DNA of 7,280 bases from an uncultured Peptococcaceae bacterium (GCA_937892995.1 CALBJS010000040.1:1-7280), one strand, 5' to 3'; positions 1-5,171 are shown, numbered from the stretch's first letter. The notes: a model not told the origin generated them from the letters alone. Program-made: numbers and translations.

Positions 1-1214
1 ACTAAAACGAACATCCAAACAATACTGGCTGCCATAGCTATCACTCCCAGCACAACAGGCATCCAAGTGTTCTGCAAGGCGTAGAAAGCCCTGGGGAGAA
101 TCTGAATGATAGCCTGAGCGGTTATCCCCAAGGTAAAGTAAAATAAGGGAATAGCCGTAGCTTGAGTATCAGCCGGACCAAATTCGCCATGCTCAAAAAG
201 CACCCTAATCAGGGGAAAGCGTAAAACCACCATCCCCACCGAGACCGGAACAGTGATAAAGATAATCAATCTGATCGCCCCGGAGATAGTCTCTAGAAAG
301 TCTTTAAACTTCCTCAAGGCAGCCTGTTCGGATAGTGTCGGGAAGACAGCCACCCCTATAGCTAAAGCAAAAATCCCTACCGGGAGTTGGAAAAGACGAT
401 AGGAATACCAAATAGCAGTAAGGCTTCCGGGAACAAGTGCTGATCCCAAGTTAGAATTAACAATCACTTGGAACTGGTTCAAGGTATACATGAGAATAAT
501 AGGTAAAGAAAGTAATAATATTTTCCGTACCCCGGGGTGTTTAAAGTCGATAATAGGATAATAACGAAGTCCAACCCTCCGCAAAGCCGGTAACTGTACT
601 AGAAAATTCGCCGCCGCACCGATTACTACCCCGAAAGCAAAACCGGCAATACTCCTAGAATCACCAGAATTAGCAAACAGAGCTCCAAAAAGGATGATAC
701 AAGCATTATAAAGGACCGTCCCGACTGCCGACGGCCAAAATATTTTATAGGAATTAAGAATCCCCATGGTTATACCGCTTAGAGCCAAAATTACAGGCTG
801 AAGAAGAAGAATACGGGTAAGATAGATAGCAAGGTCCTTGTTTTCAAGACTAAAACCCGGTACTTGAAGGACGATAAACTTCGGAGTAAGGATCATGGCT
901 ACAATCACCAGAAGACAAAGAGCAAGAAAAATAAGGTTAGCCACCGAACTGACTACCTTCCAACCTTCTTCTTCCTTCTCTTTAGCTATGTACTCCGAGA
1001 GAACTGGGATAAAGGCAGCACTTAAGACCCCCCCTACCAAAAGCCAATAGAGTAGATCCGGAAGGATAAAGGCCGTGTTATAAGCGTCGGTCGCCCCGGT
1101 CTTGCCGAAAAGACCGGCCATCAAAGATTCCCTGATAAAACCAAGAAATCTTGATATCAGGTTAGCCGCCATAAGAAAGCCCGCTGCTTTTATCATTTTC
1201 TGTGAATTAGACAT
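1..1214 (-). CDS. murJ: Lipid II flippase MurJ (MviN family), 3' end cut by window edge
   Basis: I translated this gene directly: it stays open for 404 codons from ATG at 1214 to the left edge. MurJ is an integral membrane protein of the MOP exporter superfamily that flips the peptidoglycan precursor lipid II across the cytoplasmic membrane. The N-terminus reads MSNSQKMIKAAGFLMAANLI, followed by SRFLGFIRESLMAGLFG and then TDAYNTAFILPDLL. Arg22, Arg28 and Asp43 match the functionally important Arg18, Arg24 and Asp39 of E. coli MurJ. The segment IWYSYRLFQLPVGIFALAIG matches the family's YADRLxEFPxGVLGVALG block, which carries another essential Arg. Many hydrophobic helices follow. The family is usually about 510 residues with 14 helices, so roughly the last 100 lie outside the window. 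An AAAGGA ribosome binding site lies 10 nt upstream. The gene starts 74 nt after the spoIIP stop with no visible terminator between them, so co-transcription is likely (inference). Confidence 0.95.
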   Translation of the reverse strand, partial: MSNSQKMIKAAGFLMAANLISRFLGFIRESLMAGLFGKTGATDAYNTAFILPDLLYWLLVGGVLSAAFIPVLSEYIAKEKEEEGWKVVSSVANLIFLALCLLVIVAMILTPKFIVLQVPGFSLENKDLAIYLTRILLLQPVILALSGITMGILNSYKIFWPSAVGTVLYNACIILFGALFANSGDSRSIAGFAFGVVIGAAANFLVQLPALRRVGLRYYPIIDFKHPGVRKILLLSLPIILMYTLNQFQVIVNSNLGSALVPGSLTAIWYSYRLFQLPVGIFALAIGVAVFPTLSEQAALRKFKDFLETISGAIRLIIFITVPVSVGMVVLRFPLIRVLFEHGEFGPADTQATAIPLFYFTLGITAQAIIQILPRAFYALQNTWMPVVLGVIAMAASIVWMFVL

Positions 1215-1288
1215 ATTCGCAGTATCCTTTGAGTTATCTTGTGCTACATTTCATTAAGAAAATATTTCAGAGCCTACCGCGAATTATA

Positions 1289-2305
1289 TCACTTTTCCAG
1301 ATAAACCTTCAACACATCGGCCAAAGGTTCAACTGTCGCCTGAGCTTCTTCCAGGATATTCAGCTGACTTCCTATCTCTAAAAGCAACGCTCCGTTAGTA
1401 AGATGTTGATTATAACGGGCTTGGGATGCATATCTAATCTTAGTAGAAAATAACCCGGGGTATTGCTCCTCGGCAATCGCCAGTAGGGCATAGGCAATCT
1501 CATTATTTTTCTCCCAATTGGGGTTTTTCTGACCGAGAACAATCAAGATTTTAGCCACTTCTTTATTTTCTATAGTTACTATAGACTTACCTACTTGAGG
1601 CGGTATTCCATCCCGATGGACATCGAGCAAAATTCGGATGGTAGGGTGCTTCTCCAACATTTTTTTTGCTGTTTCATAGGAGTGATCGTAAGATTCGATA
1701 TAGACCTGATCATTTACATCGCTGGAATGGATAGCCCTAATACCCTTCTTGTTCAGAGCCTCAACCAATAATTCCCCGACTTTGACCACTTCTCCATTTT
1801 CTCCTCCTACCACCCGGTCTTTCCCACCGTTACCTGCATAGGATTCCGCATTGTGGGTGTGATACACTCCTACCAAGACATCATCTTCGCTAGTGATAGG
1901 GGCTGGCTCATTATAGAAAGGATTATCCAAGGGCTCGAGTATCGGACCTTCCATTTCAGGGTCATTAGGATGATAAGCCCAACCCAGCCAAGGAAGACCA
2001 TCTTTAGGAGGAGCATAAAAACTCAAAAAATAAGTTCGAGCATCAGAAATATTTACGCCCGTTAACAGATACATTCCCAGACCTGCCACTTTGGCTCTGA
2101 ACCCCTCAATATATTCACGTTCAGGCTGAGATAATCCTGGAGCACCCTCTAGTAAAACCATTTCAAAGGGAAAACTCTTCTCAGCCAGAAGTCTAATCAA
2201 GTGTTGAGAATTATTATTCTGGATACCGAAAATTAAAAAGAAAATAAAAATGATCAAAAATACAAATATTGCAACCGTCTTCATCCAGGTATTCTGATAA
2301 AACAA
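1289..2305 (-). CDS. spoIIP: Stage II sporulation protein P (peptidoglycan amidase/endopeptidase)
   Basis: SpoIIP is a membrane-anchored cell-wall hydrolase. With SpoIID and SpoIIM it thins septal peptidoglycan and drives engulfment of the forespore; the family has N-acetylmuramoyl-L-alanine amidase and endopeptidase activities. The 338-residue product has an N-terminal membrane anchor at about residues 9-27, a variable linker, and a C-terminal catalytic domain. Visible signatures are VYHTHNAESY (148-156 region), LLDVHRDG (around 227-233) and ARYNQHLTNGALLLEIGSQ (296-314). His149, His151, Glu154, His230 and Glu310 are the likely metal-binding or catalytic residues, by analogy with zinc amidases (inference). 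It is shorter than the roughly 400-residue Bacillus protein, mainly in the linker. The start is TTG at 2305, chosen because a strong Shine-Dalgarno site sits 6 nt upstream; ATG at 2284 (codon 8) has none. No convincing sigma-E promoter was found. gpr, its usual upstream neighbour, is absent here. Confidence 0.95.
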   Translation of the reverse strand: MFYQNTWMKTVAIFVFLIIFIFFLIFGIQNNNSQHLIRLLAEKSFPFEMVLLEGAPGLSQPEREYIEGFRAKVAGLGMYLLTGVNISDARTYFLSFYAPPKDGLPWLGWAYHPNDPEMEGPILEPLDNPFYNEPAPITSEDDVLVGVYHTHNAESYAGNGGKDRVVGGENGEVVKVGELLVEALNKKGIRAIHSSDVNDQVYIESYDHSYETAKKMLEKHPTIRILLDVHRDGIPPQVGKSIVTIENKEVAKILIVLGQKNPNWEKNNEIAYALLAIAEEQYPGLFSTKIRYASQARYNQHLTNGALLLEIGSQLNILEEAQATVEPLADVLKVYLEK

Positions 2306-2311
2306 GGTTTG

Positions 2312-2322
2312 CCCCCCCTTCC
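2312..2322 (-). promoter_or_regulatory. Ribosome binding site that selects the TTG start of spoIIP
   Basis: On the minus strand this reads GGAAGGGGGGG, followed by CAAACC and then TTG. The 6-nt spacing fits initiation at TTG 2305. The nearest in-frame ATG (2284) is preceded by ACCTGG and lacks a Shine-Dalgarno match. The G run is seven bases long, so it could be prone to slippage. Confidence 0.7.
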
Positions 2323-2398
2323 ATAATTAGGGATATGAAGGACAAACTTATTTTAGAACAATAGTAATTCTACTTAGCATTTTTCCTAAAACCTATCT

Positions 2399-2422
2399 TA
2401 ATCTTCTCTGCAGAGAAGATTA
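2399..2422. repeat. 24-bp perfect palindrome between spoIIP and rpsT
   Basis: A perfect dyad: the left half TAATCTTCTCTG is the exact reverse complement of the right half CAGAGAAGATTA, centred on a PstI-type CTGCAG with no spacer. It lies about 94 bp upstream of the spoIIP TTG and about 150 bp upstream of rpsT. A spacerless dyad suits a dimeric DNA-binding protein better than a terminator. As RNA, though, it could fold into a 10-bp stem with a UGCA loop, followed on the plus strand by UUUU. I do not recognise it as a known box (CIRCE, LexA, Fur and Spo0A do not fit). Confidence 0.6.
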
Positions 2423-2435
2423 TTTTAAGAATAGA

Positions 2436-2441
2436 ATTATA
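2436..2441 (-). promoter_or_regulatory. Possible -10 element upstream of spoIIP
   Basis: The minus strand carries TATAAT here inside a TATA-rich stretch, but no acceptable -35 hexamer at 16-18 nt. If it is used, transcription would begin near 2429 and the palindrome at 2399-2422 would lie just downstream of the start, a typical roadblock-operator position. This is weak; spoIIP is expected to be driven by a sporulation sigma factor, and I could not find a clear sigma-E consensus. Confidence 0.2.
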
Positions 2442-2489
2442 CTATACTTTTATACTTTCACTCTTTTCACCTTAAAAATAATAATATCC

Positions 2490-2519
2490 TTGCATAGGCT
2501 TCACTAAATGTGATAAAAT
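2490..2519 (+). promoter_or_regulatory. Predicted sigma-A promoter of rpsT (extended -10)
   Basis: A -35-like TTGCAT at 2490-2495 is followed after 18 nt by TAAAAT at 2514-2519. The -10 is preceded by TGA, giving an extended -10 (TGATAAAAT), which compensates for the moderate -35. Transcription would start near 2526, leaving a leader of about 48 nt before the rpsT ATG. Confidence 0.6.
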
Positions 2520-2533
2520 AACTTTTGCGTATA

Positions 2534-2555
2534 AGAACGAACGGTAGATCGTTTT
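2534..2555 (+). promoter_or_regulatory. Short hairpin in the rpsT leader, abutting its RBS
   Basis: The arms AGAACGA (2534-2540) and TCGTTTT (2549-2555) form a 7-bp stem with one G-U pair and an 8-nt loop. The stem ends one base before the ribosome binding site at 2557-2566. S20 is known to repress its own translation in E. coli; a regulatory role for this hairpin here is inference only. Confidence 0.35.
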
Positions 2556-2556
2556 G

Positions 2557-2566
2557 AAGGGGGTGA
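2557..2566 (+). promoter_or_regulatory. Strong ribosome binding site of rpsT
   Basis: AAGGGGGTGA lies 7 nt upstream of the ATG at 2574. This near-ideal match to the 16S anti-Shine-Dalgarno sequence fixes the start codon. Confidence 0.85.
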
Positions 2567-2573
2567 CTAATAA

Positions 2574-2843
2574 ATGCCAAATATTAAATCCGCAATTAAG
2601 AGAGCCCAGCTTAACAAGATAAAATATGCTAAAAACACAGCTGCCAAATCTGCTTTGAAAACATCTATTCGTAATTTCGAAGAAGCTATTAATAATAATG
2701 CCGAAAACGCTGTTGAAGTTCTGCAAAAGGCATCACGTGCCCTTGATAAAGCAGCTTCTAAAGGCTTGATTCATAAAAACAAAGCAGCTCGCAAAAAATC
2801 CAGGATGACCAAAAAATATTCCCAGACTACTAAAGCAAGCTAA
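2574..2843 (+). CDS. rpsT: 30S ribosomal protein S20
   Basis: This 89-residue, lysine/alanine-rich protein opens with MPNIKSAIKRAQLNKIKYAK, the S20 signature (MPNIKSAxKR), and carries the family's ALDKAASKGLIHKNKAARKK block at about 57-75. S20 is a three-helix primary-binding protein of the small ribosomal subunit and contacts the 5' domain and helix 44 of 16S rRNA. The length is normal for the family. It is the only plus-strand housekeeping gene in the window: divergent from spoIIP and convergent with holA. It has its own promoter at 2490-2519 and terminator at 2905-2948, so it is probably a monocistronic unit. Confidence 0.98.
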   Translation: MPNIKSAIKRAQLNKIKYAKNTAAKSALKTSIRNFEEAINNNAENAVEVLQKASRALDKAASKGLIHKNKAARKKSRMTKKYSQTTKAS

Positions 2844-2904
2844 TTTAGCTATACACTTAATTATCCAATTCACCTATTTATGCTAATCTTAAATTAGTCT
2901 TAGT

Positions 2905-2948
2905 AAATGCAGTCTCTCTTCTTAAAGAGATAGGCTGCATTTTATTTT
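2905..2948 (+). terminator. Rho-independent terminator of rpsT
   Basis: An outer 8-bp stem pairs AAATGCAG (2905-2912) with CTGCATTT (2935-2942). A 2-nt bulge separates it from an inner stem in which TCTCTT pairs with AAGAGA around a CTTA loop. TTTATTTT follows on the plus strand. It lies 61 nt past the rpsT stop and between convergent genes. In the minus orientation the hairpin is followed by only TTTAC, so it would terminate holA transcripts weakly at best. Confidence 0.8.
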
Positions 2949-3022
2949 CAATATTAAACTCTTTATATGACGAATACCTTGCTTATTGTATAATAGCAAA
3001 AATATACATCAACGTTAGAAGG

Positions 3023-4105
3023 TTATTTCTGGCAGAAACGAATAATCATCATCTCTAAAAGCAAATGAGGATTTCCTGCACTGCTTTTTAAAGCTAATTC
3101 GGTCTGCAAGCAGTCTTCGAGGGCCTTGGCAAGTTTCTCTGGGGAGAAAGCAGAGGCCTGGCGAAAGACCTTATTACCCTCAAAAGATGACCTTATTCCC
3201 GTCACCTCCATAAACTTGCGTACCGTTTCCCCACGTTTTCTGAGCAGACTCCCTGCAAGCAAGAGCCGTACCTGGCGAACGATCATGGTATGTACCTTCA
3301 AATGATACTCCTGACCCAGCACTTCCTTAAGCTTAAGCAGAGCATCTCCGGCTTTACCGGACGCAATGGCATCCAGCATATTAAAGATCGTAGTCTCAAT
3401 AAGAGGTATACATACCCTACTAATATCTTCTCTGCTGATTTCCGGCTTTTCTCCCGTATATAAAATAAGCTTATCTAATTCCCGGCTTAATATTCCTGTA
3501 TGATGCCCAGCCCATTCTAGTAGGAAAGAGGCCGTAGCAGGACTCAGTCTTTTCCCTCTAGACTTAGCCTCTTTCTGAATCCAGGCCAGCCATTCGGCTT
3601 GTCCTTTAGGGTAGGAGAATTCGAGTACTTTCCCCACCTTAGCAATTGCTTTAAATATTTTCCTCCCCCTATTCACTTTCTCAGAGATTAACACCAAGCA
3701 AGTGGCAGGGTTAGGATTCTGCAAATATTCTAATAGACTATCAATATCTTCTCCTTCATTTCTACCAAGAGAGTCTGACTCTTCTTGGCCATCTTCGGCT
3801 GAAGCCTTAGCACTAGATTTTGTTTTCCCTTTACCTTTGCCTTGATTAAAATAAGGAATATCATCGAAAATAACTAGCCGACGAGAAAAAAAAGAGGAAG
3901 TATTGGCAGATGCAACCACAATTTGAGCCGTACTATCCTTTCCCAGGAAAACCTCAATTCCACTGCCCGAAGGATCTTCATTTTGAAAAAAATCTTTTAA
4001 AAGGTGCAAAGCCTCGATAAGGGTATAACGATCTTCACCATACCAGAGATAAACTGGAGGAAGCTGATTATTATCAATATCTTTCTGAATAATTTCAAGG
4101 GCCAT
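3023..4105 (-). CDS. holA: DNA polymerase III, delta subunit (clamp loader)
   Basis: HolA (YqeN in Bacillus) is the delta subunit of the DnaX clamp-loader complex and opens the beta sliding clamp during replication. The 360-residue product shows the family layout. The start is LPPVYLWYGEDRYTLIEALH (15-34), the degenerate nucleotide-binding-like N-terminal domain. RRLVIFDDIPYF (75-86) follows, then LLEYLQNPNPATCLVLISEK (124-143). A helical middle domain carries LLEWAGHHTGILSRELDKL (195-213), and a C-terminal collar domain carries HTMIVRQVRLLLAG (272-285) and AGNPHLLLEMMIIRF (343-357). Residues 88-121 form a Lys/Gly then Ser/Asp/Glu-rich insertion in the loop before the LLEYL strand, longer than I expect for the family. 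ATG at 4105 follows a GGTGAT ribosome binding site after 5 nt. comEC-holA-rpsT synteny supports the call; here a cyclophilin gene lies between comEC and holA. Confidence 0.95.
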   Translation of the reverse strand: MALEIIQKDIDNNQLPPVYLWYGEDRYTLIEALHLLKDFFQNEDPSGSGIEVFLGKDSTAQIVVASANTSSFFSRRLVIFDDIPYFNQGKGKGKTKSSAKASAEDGQEESDSLGRNEGEDIDSLLEYLQNPNPATCLVLISEKVNRGRKIFKAIAKVGKVLEFSYPKGQAEWLAWIQKEAKSRGKRLSPATASFLLEWAGHHTGILSRELDKLILYTGEKPEISREDISRVCIPLIETTIFNMLDAIASGKAGDALLKLKEVLGQEYHLKVHTMIVRQVRLLLAGSLLRKRGETVRKFMEVTGIRSSFEGNKVFRQASAFSPEKLAKALEDCLQTELALKSSAGNPHLLLEMMIIRFCQK

Positions 4106-4163
4106 CGAGTATCACCAACATAAAACTATTTTTTTAACACAAGGTAAGCGTGCCTTTAAAACT

Positions 4164-4189
4164 ATTCGTCAAAAGCATAGATAGTTCCT
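4164..4189 (-). promoter_or_regulatory. Possible sigma-H-type promoter upstream of holA
   Basis: On the minus strand AGGAACT (4189-4183) is followed after 12 nt by GACGAAT (4170-4164). This resembles the Bacillus sigma-H consensus (AGGAwWW, 11-12 nt, RnnGAAT) with one mismatch. The predicted start near 4157 would give a leader of about 50 nt. holA needs its own promoter because a strong terminator lies upstream at 4239-4271. A chance match is quite possible. Confidence 0.25.
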
Positions 4190-4238
4190 TCAATTTTAGC
4201 TAATTCCTTGAAATCGATGAAAAATAAAATATTTGGGC

Positions 4239-4271
4239 AAAAAAAATCCCCCTTATCTATAAGAAGGGGGA
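4239..4271 (-). terminator. Strong Rho-independent terminator downstream of the cyclophilin gene
   Basis: Arms TCCCCCTT (4247-4254) and AAGGGGGA (4264-4271) form an 8-bp GC-rich stem with a 9-nt loop. On the minus strand the stem runs straight into eight T residues (4246-4239), the classic intrinsic terminator layout. It lies about 180 nt past the cyclophilin stop, so the predicted mRNA has an unusually long 3' tail. It separates that transcript from holA. On the plus strand the same hairpin has no U-tract and lies just upstream of the small ORF's ribosome binding site. Confidence 0.85.
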
Positions 4272-4278
4272 AAGAAAG

Positions 4279-4284
4279 AGGAGG
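4279..4284 (+). promoter_or_regulatory. Consensus Shine-Dalgarno site of the small plus-strand ORF
   Basis: AGGAGG sits within a purine-rich run, 9 nt upstream of ATG 4294. A full hexamer match at this spacing is the main reason to take the 41-codon ORF seriously. Confidence 0.5.
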
Positions 4285-4293
4285 AGAAAAGAG

Positions 4294-4419
4294 ATGTTCC
4301 TTGGTATTATTTCCATGCTCTTCCCCTTTTTATTCATTACTTTACATATTTTTGTTAAATATTTTTTAAAATTTGCAATTTACTCCTACCTTTTTAAAAA
4401 TTACTTTCAAAAAAATTAG
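4294..4419 (+). CDS. Candidate small hydrophobic membrane peptide (41 aa), not recognised
   Basis: I do not recognise this product. ATG at 4294 opens a frame of 41 codons ending at TAG 4417-4419. The peptide begins MFLGIISMLFPFLFITLHIF, one likely membrane helix (about 2-21), and continues with a basic, aromatic tail (VKYFLKF, then SYLFKNYFQKN). It has four Lys, one His, no Asp or Glu, nine Phe and four Tyr. The consensus AGGAGG ribosome binding site 9 nt upstream favours real translation. It converges on the cyclophilin gene, whose predicted 3' tail is antisense to the whole ORF. It is not the YqzM small protein that sits near comEC/holA in Bacillus: that one has a polar N-terminus. Against it: the DNA is T-rich, which yields Phe/Tyr/Leu codons by chance, and I found no good plus-strand promoter. 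A competing minus-strand 19-codon frame (4316-4257) exists. Confidence 0.42.
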   Translation: MFLGIISMLFPFLFITLHIFVKYFLKFAIYSYLFKNYFQKN

Positions 4420-4451
4420 TTGGACTCCTTCCTTTCAGTAAAAATTACTGC

Positions 4452-4970
4452 TTAAACCTTTTCCGGTTCCTCATAGTTTACCCCTTTAGTATCCACAGTA
4501 ACTGCTTTCATGACCTGTTCTTGGGTGGGACGGTCTTGGAAGTCCCTCTCCGTAGAGACTATTTTATCTACAGTGTCCATCCCTTCCAGAACCTTGCCAA
4601 AGGCGGCATACTGTCCATCGAGATGAGTTGAATCGGCAACCATAATAAAGAACTGGGACCCTGCGGAATCCGGAACTCGAGAGCGAGCCATGGACAAAAC
4701 TCCTCGAGTATGCTTTAAGTCATTGGCAAATCCATTATCTGAGAATTCCCCTTTAATAGCATAACCGGGTCCACCGATACCCGAGCTTTCCGGACAACCA
4801 CCCTGAATCATAAAATTTGGAATTACTCTGTGAAAAATTAAACCGTTGTAAAAACCTTTCTGAACAAGGTATATAAAATTTTTGACTGTGTTAGGGGCTA
4901 CTTCGGGGTAAAGTTCAGCTTTTATCACATCTCCATTGTCCATTTCAATTGTAACTACCGGCTTTTCCAT
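4452..4970 (-). CDS. ppiB: Cyclophilin-type peptidyl-prolyl cis-trans isomerase, cytosolic
   Basis: Cyclophilins catalyse cis-trans isomerisation of prolyl peptide bonds and assist protein folding. The 172-residue product is a single cyclophilin domain. FHRVIPNFMIQGG (46-58) contains the catalytic Arg48 together with Phe53, Met54 and Gln56, corresponding to Arg55, Phe60, Met61 and Gln63 of human CypA. GSQFFIM (104-110) and HLDGQYAAFGKV (116-127) complete the active-site set. His116 replaces the CypA tryptophan that contacts cyclosporin, as in many bacterial members, so drug affinity is probably low (family knowledge). There is no signal peptide, indicating a cytosolic PpiB-like enzyme. ATG 4970 follows AAGGAG after 7 nt. 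It has its own predicted promoter at 5103-5111, a leader of about 126 nt with possible alternative hairpins, and a strong terminator well downstream. The symbol is by family resemblance; orthology to Bacillus ppiB, which lies elsewhere in that genome, is not shown. Confidence 0.93.
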   Translation of the reverse strand: MEKPVVTIEMDNGDVIKAELYPEVAPNTVKNFIYLVQKGFYNGLIFHRVIPNFMIQGGCPESSGIGGPGYAIKGEFSDNGFANDLKHTRGVLSMARSRVPDSAGSQFFIMVADSTHLDGQYAAFGKVLEGMDTVDKIVSTERDFQDRPTQEQVMKAVTVDTKGVNYEEPEKV

Positions 4971-5030
4971 TGTTTTACTCCTTTACTATTCCATTATAAC
5001 TTTAATCATTAAAAGACATTTTATACGTTT

Positions 5031-5091
5031 CCTACAAAGAGAAATTTGTTAAAGATCATAATAATCTTATCTTTGCAGGAAAGTCTTTCCT
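5031..5091 (-). promoter_or_regulatory. Potentially structured 5' leader of the cyclophilin mRNA
   Basis: In minus-strand RNA, CCUGCAAAGA (5079-5070) can pair with UCUUUGUAGG (5040-5031), a 10-bp stem with one G-U. It encloses a 5-bp inner hairpin (AAGAU 5068-5064 with AUCUU 5056-5052). A competing upstream hairpin pairs AGGAAA with UUUCCU (5091-5077) and shares bases 5077-5079 with the long stem, so the two cannot both form fully. The G-U pair works only in minus-strand RNA; in the plus strand it is an A-C mismatch. No U-tract follows, so this is not a simple attenuator. No known riboswitch class was recognised. Confidence 0.35.
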
Positions 5092-5102
5092 TTGATTTCT
5101 AA

Positions 5103-5111
5103 ATTATAACA
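5103..5111 (-). promoter_or_regulatory. Predicted promoter of the cyclophilin gene (extended -10)
   Basis: The minus strand reads TGTTATAAT: a perfect TATAAT (5108-5103) preceded by TGT, an extended -10. The -35 region at 17 nt (TTCTTT) is poor. Transcription would begin near 5096, in the gap after the comEC stop, giving a leader of about 126 nt. A second TATAAT lies just before the ribosome binding site (around 4993-4998), but with no -35 and an implausibly short leader. Confidence 0.5.
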
Positions 5112-5151
5112 CAAAATTTTCGGAAAAAGAAATTCTACCCAATGCCTATCA

Positions 5152-5171
5152 GGATCAGCTTGGATCAGCTT
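5152..5171. repeat. Tandem 10-bp duplication next to the comEC stop codon
   Basis: GGATCAGCTT occurs twice head-to-tail at 5152-5161 and 5162-5171, ending one base before the stop codon of comEC (5173-5175). It looks like a simple slippage duplication. No function is evident. Confidence 0.75.

Noticed and set aside
1215..1288. Possible promoter or terminator between spoIIP and murJ
   Set aside because: No stable stem followed by T residues and no -35/-10 pair is visible; treated as an intra-operon gap.
1853..2065. 70-codon plus-strand open frame inside spoIIP
   Set aside because: It is antisense to a clearly recognisable coding region, with no independent evidence of translation.
2472..2726. 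84-codon minus-strand open frame over the rpsT promoter and 5' half
   Set aside because: It is antisense to the certain rpsT gene, has no family resemblance and no good ribosome binding site; a shadow frame.
2967..2994. Plus-strand promoter-like pair ATGACG, 16 nt, TATAAT between rpsT and holA
   Set aside because: It would transcribe antisense into holA with no ORF or RNA behind it; AT-rich chance match is the simpler explanation, though an antisense RNA is not excluded.
4208..4230. TTGAAA and TAAAAT as a plus-strand promoter for the small ORF
   Set aside because: The spacing is 11 nt, too short for sigma-A; no alternative -10 at 16-18 nt is convincing.
4436..4450. CAGTAA/TTACTG hairpin right after the cyclophilin stop codon as a terminator
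   Set aside because: The stem is only 6 bp, AT-rich, with a 3-nt loop and no T run on either strand; the strong terminator is at 4239-4271.
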